Assembly (NCBI GenBank): GCA_903827735.1
Contig: CAIKJM010000576.1
Coordinates: 1-7,062 of the forward strand
DNA length: 7,062 nt
Direction of reading: 5' to 3'
DNA from: an uncultured Rhodanobacter sp.
GTDB lineage: Bacteria; Pseudomonadota; Gammaproteobacteria; Xanthomonadales; Rhodanobacteraceae
Shown here: positions 1 through 6,196 of the stretch, one piece after another
Layout: each line of letters begins with the position of its first letter
Numbering within the stretch: position 1 is the stretch's first letter
Notes under the pieces: generated by a model
The model's input: only the letters and a program-made list of their open reading frames with translations
The model's database searches: none
What the model was told of the DNA's origin: nothing
Position numbers and translations under genes: made by a program

Positions 1-94
1 CGACAATGCCAAACCCCATCCAGCTCTGGTCGTAATGCATGGCGCTTCTCGCTTCCTCGTGGGCTACCGCTCCATTATGCCGTGAAGCGTCGCC
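1..94. other. Non-coding left edge, nothing recognised
   Basis: This stretch lies beyond the stop codon of the leftmost minus-strand gene. I see no convincing reading frame, hairpin with T-tract, or RNA gene in it. It may hold the end or the promoter of a gene outside the window. Confidence 0.4.
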
Positions 95-1351
95 TTACCG
101 CGTGGGCGTATTGCCGCCAAGCATCGTCGACGGGCATTCGCGCACGTCAAACCAACGCAGCTTGACGCTACCCGGGTGCAGCGCCGCACACACGGTCGCG
201 TGCATGGGCGTTTGCGCGTAGTAGGCGCGACTTACCGCGACCTTGTCGCCCATCGTTTCCGGCCCCCACGGCGCCAGCACCAGATAAGGCTGCGGATGTT
301 TGCCGCTGGAGATGTACTTGCCCTGCACTTGGGTCGAAAAAACCTGCGGCGGCTGCTGGTCGAGCAGCACGTCCGACAAGCTCAGTACGCCGGCACCATA
401 GGGAAAGGCGACCAGCGCCAGCAGCAGCGCACCCCAACCCAAGGCATGCGGCTGGTCGCGGCGACCGTTCACCAGCATTACTGCCGCCAGCAGCGGCAGC
501 CCGACCACCACGCCGTATTCCAGCACCGAGCTCACGTCCAGCAGGTGGGTATCGAACAAGGCGCGCACGCCCAGCACGACGCCGGGCAGGATCAGCATGA
601 TGGCGATATTCGGCCGCACGTCATTGCGCGAGGTGTCGAAGCGGATCAGCCCGCGCGACCAGCCGACCAAGGCCACCGCACACCACGGCAGCAGTGCCAC
701 CAGCGCGATCACCAGCAGATACGGCCGCGGATACACGTACGCCCACGCACTCACCGCCATCGTTGCCAGCTGCGCCACCTTGGCGAGCTGGCGCGCCGTG
801 GCCAGGCGACTTAGACGTTCCTGCGGGCTGGCGCCATAGGCGCGATCGGCCGCCAGCTTGGCCCGCGAGGCGTCCCGCTCCTGTTGGTCCAAATCCGGTA
901 GAGTCGCGATCCACGCGTCCAGCACGCTGTCACCCTGATAGCCCGAATCCAGCCGCAGCGGCGCGCCGCTTCTGGTCACCAGTACCGATATCGGCTTGCC
1001 TCGCGTCGGCACCAGGCGGCGGCCTTTGATGTCGTCGCGACGCAGCCGCCGCGTGCTGAAAAGCCGGCGCGCTTCGATCGCATCGGCGCGAAGCGTGAGA
1101 CACGACACCCTGCAGGACGCCGCCATAAACAGCCCCAGGACCAACGCGCCCAGACCAATCCATAAAAATACGGCCGGCGCGGATGCTTGCCGGATTTGCA
1201 TGAACATCAACCAGACGCCGCCGGCCATGATCGCGGCGGCAATCACATAGACAAGCCAGCGCACCGCGATGGAATAACGATAGGTCCGAGGATAGCTTGC
1301 GCTCGCCAGCACCGATTGCCTGTATCCCGTGTCGCCGGAAACCTGATCCAT
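95..1351 (-). CDS. Multi-pass membrane protein with PH-like cytoplasmic domain, function unknown
   Basis: A 418-residue protein that I do not recognise as a named gene. Hydrophobic segments near residues 30-52 and 60-79 look like a paired membrane anchor. Residues 80-155 have the pattern of bacterial PH-like domains attached to such hairpins: a strand with LTLRADAIEARR, a basic turn, RRDDIKGRRLV, then a short repeat strand and a helix ending in WIATLPDLD. Five more hydrophobic segments follow near 188-206, 210-230, 247-265, 277-295 and 302-322. This topology predicts a cytoplasmic N-terminus and PH-like domain and a periplasmic C-terminal ~95 residues. That tail holds two cysteines (C388, C406) that could form a disulfide. 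The start is supported by AGGGG at 1358-1362, six bases ahead of the ATG. It is divergent from pncA and appears monocistronic within the window. The gene call is firm; the PH-like assignment is by pattern only. Confidence 0.8.
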   Translation of the reverse strand: MDQVSGDTGYRQSVLASASYPRTYRYSIAVRWLVYVIAAAIMAGGVWLMFMQIRQASAPAVFLWIGLGALVLGLFMAASCRVSCLTLRADAIEARRLFSTRRLRRDDIKGRRLVPTRGKPISVLVTRSGAPLRLDSGYQGDSVLDAWIATLPDLDQQERDASRAKLAADRAYGASPQERLSRLATARQLAKVAQLATMAVSAWAYVYPRPYLLVIALVALLPWCAVALVGWSRGLIRFDTSRNDVRPNIAIMLILPGVVLGVRALFDTHLLDVSSVLEYGVVVGLPLLAAVMLVNGRRDQPHALGWGALLLALVAFPYGAGVLSLSDVLLDQQPPQVFSTQVQGKYISSGKHPQPYLVLAPWGPETMGDKVAVSRAYYAQTPMHATVCAALHPGSVKLRWFDVRECPSTMLGGNTPTR

Positions 1352-1357
1352 TGTTTT

Positions 1358-1362
1358 CCCCT
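1358..1362 (-). promoter_or_regulatory. Shine-Dalgarno site of the PH-like membrane protein
   Basis: On the minus strand this reads AGGGG, with six bases between it and the ATG at 1351. It is one of the two clearest ribosome binding sites in the window and fixes the start of the gene. Confidence 0.65.
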
Positions 1363-1437
1363 AGTTGATTCGTCCATGCCCCTTGCCGATTCTGCATCAA
1401 GCACAGGCATCCGAAAACCAACCGGAACAGCGCGCGC

Positions 1438-1443
1438 TAAACT
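1438..1443 (+). promoter_or_regulatory. Possible -10 element ahead of pncA
   Basis: The hexamer TAAACT is preceded by GCGCGC and lies 33 bases before the pncA ATG, a plausible distance for a short leader. No good -35 hexamer is visible at 16-18 bases upstream, so this is only a candidate. Confidence 0.2.
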
Positions 1444-1476
1444 TCGATTCGCTAAGCCCCTCCGCAAGGCTCGTTT

Positions 1477-2130
1477 ATGAAAGCTGTCATCGATTCCCGC
1501 GCCGCCCTGATCGTCGTCGACGTGCAGCCGGATTTCATGCCCGGCGGCGCGCTGGCCTGTCATGAGGGCGACGCGATCGTGCCCGGCATCGACGCGTTAC
1601 TGCGCGCCGGCGTTTTCCAACACGTGGTGGCCACGCAGGACTGGCACCCCGCCGGTCACGTCTCCTTCGCCAGTTCGCATGCCGGCAACAAGCCGTTTGA
1701 TCAGATCACCCTGTATGGCCAGCCGCAAACGCTGTGGCCGGATCACTGCGTGCAGGGAACCCGCGGCGCCGCGCTGCACGGCGGCGTGGACTGGTCGGCG
1801 CTGAATGCGGTGATCCGCAAAGGCAGCCGCGCCGGGGTGGACTCGTACAGCGGCTTTCGCGAAAACCACGGGCCGAACGGCGAACGGCCCAGCACCGGCC
1901 TTGCCGGGTGGCTGAGCGAGCGGGGCGTGGTGGAGGTTTACGTCTGCGGGCTGGCGCGCGATGTCTGCGTTTTATGGACGGCCCAGGACGCGGTGGAAGC
2001 CGGCTTTCGCACGCGTGTGCTGTGGGATCTGACCCGTCCGGTAACACCGGCGACGGACGAGGCGACCCGCGAGGCGCTTGTGGCCCAGCGGATCGACATC
2101 ACGGACGTCAGCGCTCTGGGGTCCATCTAA
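1477..2130 (+). CDS. pncA: Nicotinamidase (nicotinamide deamidase), NAD salvage
   Basis: A cytoplasmic 217-residue enzyme of the isochorismatase-like hydrolase superfamily. It converts nicotinamide to nicotinate and ammonia, feeding the Preiss-Handler route to NAD. The length is typical for PncA. All expected active-site positions are present. The catalytic triad is D15 in VVDVQPDF, K115 in VIRKGS and C164 in ARDVCV. The metal ligands are D55 and H57 in TQDWHP and H90 in WPDHCVQGT. The DSYSGF segment (122-127) is also characteristic of nicotinamidases. The ATG is preceded by AAGG at 1466-1469 with a seven-base gap, supporting this start. The gene stands alone, divergent from the membrane protein and convergent with the PIN gene. 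Pyrazinamidase activity would be expected from the family. Other isochorismatase-like hydrolases are the alternative, but the motif set makes this unlikely. Confidence 0.95.
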   Translation: MKAVIDSRAALIVVDVQPDFMPGGALACHEGDAIVPGIDALLRAGVFQHVVATQDWHPAGHVSFASSHAGNKPFDQITLYGQPQTLWPDHCVQGTRGAALHGGVDWSALNAVIRKGSRAGVDSYSGFRENHGPNGERPSTGLAGWLSERGVVEVYVCGLARDVCVLWTAQDAVEAGFRTRVLWDLTRPVTPATDEATREALVAQRIDITDVSALGSI

Positions 2131-2132
2131 TG

Positions 2133-2144
2133 GGGCAGCTGCCC
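2133..2144. terminator. GGGCAGCTGCCC palindrome between convergent genes
   Basis: A perfect 12-bp palindrome sits in the 27-bp gap between the convergent pncA and PIN stop codons. As RNA it gives only a 4-bp stem with a 4-base loop and no following T-tract. It is therefore a weak terminator candidate, listed for its position. Confidence 0.2.
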
Positions 2145-2157
2145 GGCCGTTAGCGCG

Positions 2158-2625
2158 TCAAATTAGCGTCCGCGACCATTGCTGTGGCAGCAGAATCGGA
2201 AACAACCCTGCCGCGCGCGATCGCCAGTCCAGCTTCAGCAGTTCCTTGTCTTTGCTGATCAGCCAGCGGGCGCCACTGGCCAGGGTCAGCTCAAGAAATT
2301 TTTGATCGTCCGGATCGGCGCAGCGCGGCAGCCAGGCGTCATCCGCAACAGTGGATTCTTCAGCATCCAAATGATGGATCAGGCCATCGAACGCCGCGCT
2401 CACCGCCGGTCGGGTGGCGTCGTCGATCGGTACCTGCGGGTAGTGCAGCACGCGGCGCCATTCGTCACGACAATCGTCGCGTGTCACCGCCTGCACCGAG
2501 CCGTTGCGCAGCGCGAGCATCAGATGCGCGCAATGCGGATCGTTGAACAGAAACAGATCGAGGCAGACATTGGTATCCAGCACGATGCGCGGCACGCTTG
2601 GCGCCACCGGATGGTCCGCCGTCAT
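2158..2625 (-). CDS. PIN-domain protein, putative ribonuclease (VapC-like toxin family)
   Basis: A 155-residue protein that is nearly all one PIN domain. The acidic residues that bind Mg/Mn in PIN nucleases are visible: D17 in VLDTNVCLDL, E55 in DDCRDEWRRVL, D104 and D107 in DPDDQKFLEL, and D126 in SKDKELLKL. The spacing and the DPDDQKFLEL block match the branch often annotated as a putative toxin-antitoxin toxin component. The predicted role is metal-dependent RNA cleavage in the cytoplasm; the target is unknown. Its ATG overlaps the stop of the upstream zinc-ribbon gene by one base (TGATG), so translation is probably coupled. There is no usual DNA-binding antitoxin beside it, so a toxin role is uncertain. 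It could equally be a housekeeping RNase. Confidence 0.85.
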   Translation of the reverse strand: MTADHPVAPSVPRIVLDTNVCLDLFLFNDPHCAHLMLALRNGSVQAVTRDDCRDEWRRVLHYPQVPIDDATRPAVSAAFDGLIHHLDAEESTVADDAWLPRCADPDDQKFLELTLASGARWLISKDKELLKLDWRSRAAGLFPILLPQQWSRTLI

Positions 2626-2813
2626 CAGGCGTCGTTCTCACCGGCCGCGCTGACCTGCGGTTCGCCGTCGTCGTCGATGCGCACGCTCAGGGAAATCGGC
2701 CGGCAGCAGACTTGGCAATCTTCGATGTAAAACTGATCGCCGGCCGACTCGTCGACCAGAATCTCGATCGGCTCGCCGCAGTAGGGGCAGGAAATATCGC
2801 AGGGCGTAGGCAT
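2625..2813 (-). CDS. Small CPXCG-motif cysteine-rich (zinc-ribbon) protein
   Basis: A 62-residue acidic protein with two CxxC knuckles: C9-P-Y-C12-G and C33-Q-V-C36, plus C5 and C37. The pattern fits a zinc ribbon binding one Zn(II). It matches small proteins annotated as CPXCG motif-containing cysteine-rich proteins, whose function is not established. It is the first gene of a two-gene unit and its stop codon overlaps the PIN-domain start codon by one base. AGGT at 2823-2826 lies nine bases ahead of the ATG and is a modest ribosome binding site. The upstream gap is shared with the divergent potassium channel gene. A role as partner or regulator of the PIN protein is inference from the coupling only. 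Confidence 0.85.
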   Translation of the reverse strand: MPTPCDISCPYCGEPIEILVDESAGDQFYIEDCQVCCRPISLSVRIDDDGEPQVSAAGENDA

Positions 2814-2883
2814 AGACGCATGACCTGTACACGGCGGGCCAGCTTGCCACAGAGCCGTCGCCGGATGCGCGCAAGCCAGGCGC

Positions 2884-2889
2884 TACAAT
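2884..2889 (+). promoter_or_regulatory. Possible -10 element ahead of the potassium channel gene
   Basis: TACAAT matches five of six positions of the sigma-70 -10 consensus and lies 46 bases before the channel's ATG. It is preceded by GCCAGGCGC, similar to the block before the candidate -10 at 3894. No convincing -35 is found at the proper distance. Confidence 0.3.
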
Positions 2890-2935
2890 CGCCGCACCGG
2901 CCCTGCGCTGCATTTTCCCCACGATAAGGCTCGCG

Positions 2936-3844
2936 ATGAAGTCACCGCCCAAGCGTTTCAGGCAGCGCCCGCGCATCGTCGATGTCGGCGGCAGGGCGTT
3001 CGTCAGCATCGGCCTGTCCCAGCGATTCTGGGACGACATCTATCACCGCGCGCTGACCATTCGCTGGCCGGTATTTTTTGGTCTGATCGGCGCGATCTTC
3101 CTGTTGCTCAACGCCCTGTTTGCGACGATCTACCAACTCGGCGATAACGCGATCGCCAACCAGTATCCGCACGGTTTCGGCGGCGCGTTCTTCTTCAGCG
3201 TCGAAACGCTTTCCACCGTCGGCTACGGTGACATGCATCCGCAGACGGTGTATTCGCACATCGTGGCCACGGTGGAAATCTTCACCGGCATGGTCAGCAT
3301 CGCCGTGGTGACCGGCCTGATCTTTTCGCGCTTCTCGCGGCCGCGCGCGAAAATCCTGTTCGCCGACCATCCGGTGGTTCGCACGATCGACGGCCAGCCC
3401 ACGCTGATGATCCGCGCCGCCAACACACGGCAGAACGTGATCGCCGAAGCGTCGGCGCAGCTGCACCTGCTGCGGCTGGAGACCTCGCCGGAAGGCTTTC
3501 GCCTGCGTAAGATCTACGACCTCAAACTCACCCGCGACCGGCACCCGATTTTCGTGCTCAGCTGGAGCTTGATGCACGTAATCGACGCCAGCAGCCCACT
3601 GTTCGGCGAAACGTCGGAAAGCTTGGACCGCAAGGAGGCCATACTGCTGCTGACGATCGAGGGCATCGACGAAACCACCGCACAGTCGATGCTGGCGCGC
3701 CAGCGCTGGAACCACAGCGACCTGCGCTGGAATCATCGCTACGTCGATCTCGTCAACGAGGATGCCGACGGCGTCAACACCATCGACTACAACGTCTTTC
3801 ATCACGTGGTGCCGCTGGATGAAGGCGAACAGCCACCCGGCTGA
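2936..3844 (+). CDS. Inward-rectifier potassium channel of the KirBac family
   Basis: A complete 302-residue subunit, close to the length of KirBac3.1, expected to form an inner-membrane tetramer conducting K+. The order is: an amphipathic slide helix (about 29-43, QRFWDDIYHRAL), outer helix (44-66), pore helix and selectivity filter (T94-V95-G96-Y97-G98-D99), inner helix (109-131), and the RFSRP junction (132-136) typical of Kir channels. The immunoglobulin-like cytoplasmic domain runs from 137 to about 295 and keeps recognisable KirBac blocks such as GQPTLMIRAAN, HPIFVLSWSLMHVID and SPLFGET. By alignment from memory with KirBac3.1, F130 falls at the aromatic bundle-crossing gate position. 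AAGG at 2926-2929 is six bases before the ATG. The gene is monocistronic. Ordinary voltage-gated-type K+ channels lack this cytoplasmic domain, so the family call is firm. Confidence 0.95.
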   Translation: MKSPPKRFRQRPRIVDVGGRAFVSIGLSQRFWDDIYHRALTIRWPVFFGLIGAIFLLLNALFATIYQLGDNAIANQYPHGFGGAFFFSVETLSTVGYGDMHPQTVYSHIVATVEIFTGMVSIAVVTGLIFSRFSRPRAKILFADHPVVRTIDGQPTLMIRAANTRQNVIAEASAQLHLLRLETSPEGFRLRKIYDLKLTRDRHPIFVLSWSLMHVIDASSPLFGETSESLDRKEAILLLTIEGIDETTAQSMLARQRWNHSDLRWNHRYVDLVNEDADGVNTIDYNVFHHVVPLDEGEQPPG

Positions 3845-3893
3845 TCCGATGAGGCTGTAGTAAAGATCGCCGCCGCCCTTACCGGCAAGGCGA

Positions 3894-3899
3894 TACACT
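3894..3899 (+). promoter_or_regulatory. Possible -10 element ahead of the small unknown gene
   Basis: TACACT lies 38 bases before the preferred ATG at 3938, preceded by GCAAGGCGA. It resembles the block at 2875-2889 in 12 of 15 bases. No good -35 is visible. If real, the small gene has its own promoter rather than depending on read-through from the channel gene. Confidence 0.25.
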
Positions 3900-3937
3900 G
3901 CGCGCACCGAAACTGCATGCTGCACGAGAAAACAATC

Positions 3938-4213
3938 ATGGCCGAGCGCGAGTTCAACCACTACCGTGCCCGCTCCGGCGCCACGCTGGAAGGCTCCCGC
4001 TATACCGCATACCTTGCGATTACGCCTCGCGGCAACGGCTTCCCGATGTATTTCGCGATCTGCGAAAACCGCAGCTTTCGCGCCAAGGACATCGCCGAAG
4101 CCGCCGCCGCCAAGGCGCTGGCGGACATGACCGGGCTGGAAGACGACGGCACGCCGATCTTCCCCGAGGGCTACACCGGCTTCGACGACGATGCGCCGGC
4201 CGACCCGGCCTGA
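3938..4213 (+). CDS. Small conserved-looking protein of unknown function
   Basis: I do not recognise this 91-residue protein. The preferred start is the ATG at 3938 (MAEREFNHYR), with GAG at 3926-3928 nine bases upstream. An in-frame ATG at 3917 would add MLHEKTI but has no ribosome binding site. Predicted elements are a short charged N-terminus, strands in YTAYLAITPRG and GFPMYFAICEN, a turn with RSFRAKD, then an alanine-rich helix IAEAAAAKALADM. The tail is acidic and glycine-rich (GYTGFDDDAPADPA). There is no signal peptide or membrane segment, so it is probably cytoplasmic. The strand-strand-helix order with a terminal AEAAAAKAL helix faintly recalls a double-stranded RNA-binding domain, but the basic RNA-contacting residues are not evident. 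It is convergent with the HAD gene across a 22-base gap. Confidence 0.75.
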   Translation: MAEREFNHYRARSGATLEGSRYTAYLAITPRGNGFPMYFAICENRSFRAKDIAEAAAAKALADMTGLEDDGTPIFPEGYTGFDDDAPADPA

Positions 4214-4235
4214 CGCGATTCAGCCGCGCAGGCCA

Positions 4236-4949
4236 TCACTCGGCCCGCTGAGAAATCTCGGCCACGGCCGCCGGAATATCGGCCGGCAGCGCCACCGTAA
4301 TCACCCGCTGTTCGTCGTCACCCAAGCCGGTCTCCAGCTCGTGCGCCCAGGTCACGTGATACGGCAGGTGCACGCCCCAGCCACCGAGCCGCACCACCGG
4401 CTCGATATCCGAGCGTAGCGAGTTGCCGACCATGGCGAACTGCGCCGGCTGCAGATCGAACTCGCTGAGTACGCGGCGATAGGTCTTCGCGTCTTTTTCC
4501 GACACGATCTCGATGCGCTGAAACAGATCGGCCAGACCCGACTGCGCTACCTTTTTTTCCTGATGAAACAGGTCGCCCTTGGTGATTAGTACCACCGCGA
4601 AGTCCGCGGCCACCTGCTCGACCACTTCGCGCATACCGGGCAGCAGTTCGACCGGATGCTGCAACACCGCCTTACCTAGCTCGACGATGCGATGGATATC
4701 GCTCGCCGAAATGCGCTGACCGGTCATCGCGATCGCGGTTTCCACCATCGATAGCGTCATGCCCTTGGCACCGTAGCCAAACAGTTCAAGATTGCGCTGC
4801 TCGGTCGCCAGCATGTCGCTGTGCACGCGGCCGTCGGCCAGATCGACGTAGTGGCCCACGATGGACGCAAAGGCGGCGTTAGCCTGCTGGTAATAGTCTT
4901 CGCTGTGCCAAAGCGTATCGTCGCCGTCGAAGCCGATCAGTTGAAGCAT
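4236..4949 (-). CDS. HAD-superfamily hydrolase (probable phosphatase)
   Basis: A 237-residue cytoplasmic protein with all four HAD motifs. Motif I is FDGDDTLW, with nucleophile D8 and general acid/base D10. Motif II is VVLITKGD, with T123. Motif III lysine is K152 or K155 in SEKDAKTY. Motif IV is MVGNSLRSDIEP, with D181. A helical cap is inserted after motif I (about residues 15-100), the arrangement seen in small-molecule phosphatases and dehalogenase-like members. The ending GWGVHLPYHVTWAHE is shared, as far as I recall, by many proteobacterial HAD proteins of unassigned substrate. The substrate cannot be read from the sequence; a phosphatase is more likely than a dehalogenase. It lies 72 bases downstream of the transporter gene on the same strand, so co-transcription is possible but there is no overlap. 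The ribosome binding site is weak. Confidence 0.9.
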   Translation of the reverse strand: MLQLIGFDGDDTLWHSEDYYQQANAAFASIVGHYVDLADGRVHSDMLATEQRNLELFGYGAKGMTLSMVETAIAMTGQRISASDIHRIVELGKAVLQHPVELLPGMREVVEQVAADFAVVLITKGDLFHQEKKVAQSGLADLFQRIEIVSEKDAKTYRRVLSEFDLQPAQFAMVGNSLRSDIEPVVRLGGWGVHLPYHVTWAHELETGLGDDEQRVITVALPADIPAAVAEISQRAE

Positions 4950-5021
4950 GGTGAAAATCGTCTATTCCATGATGAAGGGGTGGTCTCGATACTCGGCGCA
5001 ACGGCATCGTACTATCCGGAA

Positions 5022-5219
5022 TCAGTGCCCGTGGCGATGATGAATATCGGGCACGTGCGGATGGCTGTGCACGAGCGGTTCGTGCCGGTGCGGGTGCGTA
5101 TGCGGCTCCTCGCCATTCCATTCGACATCGTGCGCGTGCTGATGATGCTCATCGTGGCGATGGCGATGGTCGTGCGTCATTGCCTCATGTAGGTGCGCGT
5201 GTGCGTGATGCTCGCTGAC
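5022..5219 (-). repeat. Histidine-codon-rich low-complexity segment encoding the transporter tail
   Basis: The last ~66 codons of the EamA gene are dense in CAC and CAT codons. This produces a low-complexity run that reads as ATG/GTG-rich sequence on the plus strand and creates long spurious plus-strand frames there. It is coding sequence, not a separate element. Confidence 0.8.
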
Positions 5220-6095
5220 GTGCAGCCACACGCCCAGCGCCATCAGCAGCCCAGCCAGCCAGAACGCGACGCCAGGATGCTCGCCAAAAAGCAGCAGCGA
5301 CAAGGCAGCCCCAACAAACGGCGCCGTCGAAAAATACGCGCCGGTGCGGGCGGTGCCAAGACTGCGCAGAGCCAGCACGAACAGCACCAGACTCAAACCG
5401 TAGCCGACAAAGCCCAGCAGGCCTGTCGCCAACAGCGGCAGCACGGCAGGAAACCGGTAGCCTACGAGCAAGGCCGCGGTGATGTTGATCGCTCCGGCAA
5501 CACCGCCCTTGATCGCAGCGATGTGGAAGGGATCGCCGCCGGACACCGATCGCGTCAGGTTATTGTCGATCGCCCAGCAAAGGCAGGCGCCAGCCACGGC
5601 GAAAGAGCCCCAGGCAAAACGTGTCGGCATTGATGGCTGGTCCGGCCACGAAAGCACAACGCAGCCAGCAACGATAGCCAGCATGCCCAGAAAAACGCGG
5701 CGATCGACGTTCTCCCGAAAAAAGACCCAGGCGATCACCGCGGTCAGCACGCTTTCCAGATTGAGCAGCAGCGATGCGCTGGAAGCCGTCGTCTGCGTCA
5801 GCCCCCACATCAACAACATCGGCCCCAGCACGCCGCCGAACAGCACGGCGCCGGCAAGCCACGGCGCATGTCGCCTAATAAGTGGCGCTTCACCGGCCGG
5901 CTGTTTGCGCCATCGTCGCGCAACAATCCAAAACGACAAACCCAGGCCCGAGCCCGCGTAAAGCAGACCGGCGACCAGCAGCGGCGGCACCGTACCGACC
6001 AGGGTCTTGGCCAACGGCGTGCTCAAACCGAACAGGGCTGCCGCAGCGAGCGCCTGCACCATGCCTCGCACGTGCTCGCGGCGGCTTGAGTTCAT
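5022..6095 (-). CDS. EamA/DMT-family transporter with histidine-rich C-terminal tail
   Basis: A 357-residue inner-membrane protein of the drug/metabolite transporter superfamily. Two EamA repeats, about residues 10-150 and 161-292, give roughly ten membrane helices. The first contains LFGLSTPLAKTLV and FFRENVDRRVFLGMLAIVAG; the second contains the matching LLFGEHPGVAFWLAGLLMALGVWL. Residues 292-357 are a soluble tail with 25 histidines in 66 positions, including HDHRHRHDEHHQHAHD and a conserved-looking HHRHGH end. Such tails bind Ni, Zn, Co or Cu in other proteins. Similar tails occur on related EamA transporters in other proteobacteria, as far as I recall. The substrate is not known; metal-related export or metal-sensing is inference. 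The reading frame stays open to 6215, but that extension is arginine-rich, would overlap the divergent gene, and precedes the natural transporter N-terminus. The ATG at 6095 is therefore chosen. Confidence 0.9.
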   Translation of the reverse strand: MNSSRREHVRGMVQALAAAALFGLSTPLAKTLVGTVPPLLVAGLLYAGSGLGLSFWIVARRWRKQPAGEAPLIRRHAPWLAGAVLFGGVLGPMLLMWGLTQTTASSASLLLNLESVLTAVIAWVFFRENVDRRVFLGMLAIVAGCVVLSWPDQPSMPTRFAWGSFAVAGACLCWAIDNNLTRSVSGGDPFHIAAIKGGVAGAINITAALLVGYRFPAVLPLLATGLLGFVGYGLSLVLFVLALRSLGTARTGAYFSTAPFVGAALSLLLFGEHPGVAFWLAGLLMALGVWLHVSEHHAHAHLHEAMTHDHRHRHDEHHQHAHDVEWNGEEPHTHPHRHEPLVHSHPHVPDIHHRHGH

Positions 6096-6138
6096 GCTCG
6101 GATGATAAACCGGCCAAGCTCGAGAAACGGCCGCGCGG

Positions 6139-6179
6139 ACGCGGCGATTCGCTGATGAAATTCTATAACGCGGCGATTC
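6139..6179. promoter_or_regulatory. Perfect 12-bp direct repeat, candidate operator
   Basis: ACGCGGCGATTC occurs at 6139-6150 and again at 6168-6179, 29 bp start to start. It lies in the divergent gap between the EamA transporter and the CopL-like gene. A -10-like TATAAC (6164-6169) lies between the copies and overlaps the second by two bases. A repeated block around a promoter suggests a dimeric regulator such as an OmpR-type response regulator, but the regulator and its box are not identified. Confidence 0.35.
6164..6169 (+). promoter_or_regulatory. Possible -10 element for the copL-like/TolC unit
   Basis: TATAAC matches five of six bases of the -10 consensus and sits in an AT-rich island in otherwise GC-rich DNA, 27 bases before the ATG at 6197. 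There is no good -35 hexamer at 17 bases, which would be consistent with an activator-dependent promoter. Confidence 0.35.
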
Positions 6180-6196
6180 TCGTCTAAGCTTGCCGC

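Noticed and set aside
176..814. A 212-codon plus-strand frame opposite the leftmost membrane protein
   Set aside because: It is Gln/His/Arg-rich shadow coding opposite membrane helices; the minus-strand gene has the good ribosome binding site and sensible topology.
3871..3892. CGCCCTT...AAGGCG hairpin after the potassium channel gene as a terminator
   Set aside because: The stem needs a bulged C and is not followed by a T-tract; it overlaps the block that looks more like a promoter.
2942..3961. A 339-codon minus-strand open frame opposite the potassium channel gene
   Set aside because: It is antisense to a clearly recognised, full-length channel. Its composition (long runs of Val, Asp, Gln, Arg) is typical of the shadow frame of GC-rich genes.
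4195..4209. GCCGG/CCGGC stem at the end of the small unknown gene as a terminator
   Set aside because: It is only five pairs, lies before the stop codon, and has no T-tract on either strand. Such stems are common in GC-rich DNA.
5193..5961. Plus-strand open frames of 146 and 160 codons opposite the EamA gene
   Set aside because: Both are antisense to the transporter's membrane helices and tail, rich in Gln, Arg and Ala, with no domain pattern or ribosome binding site.
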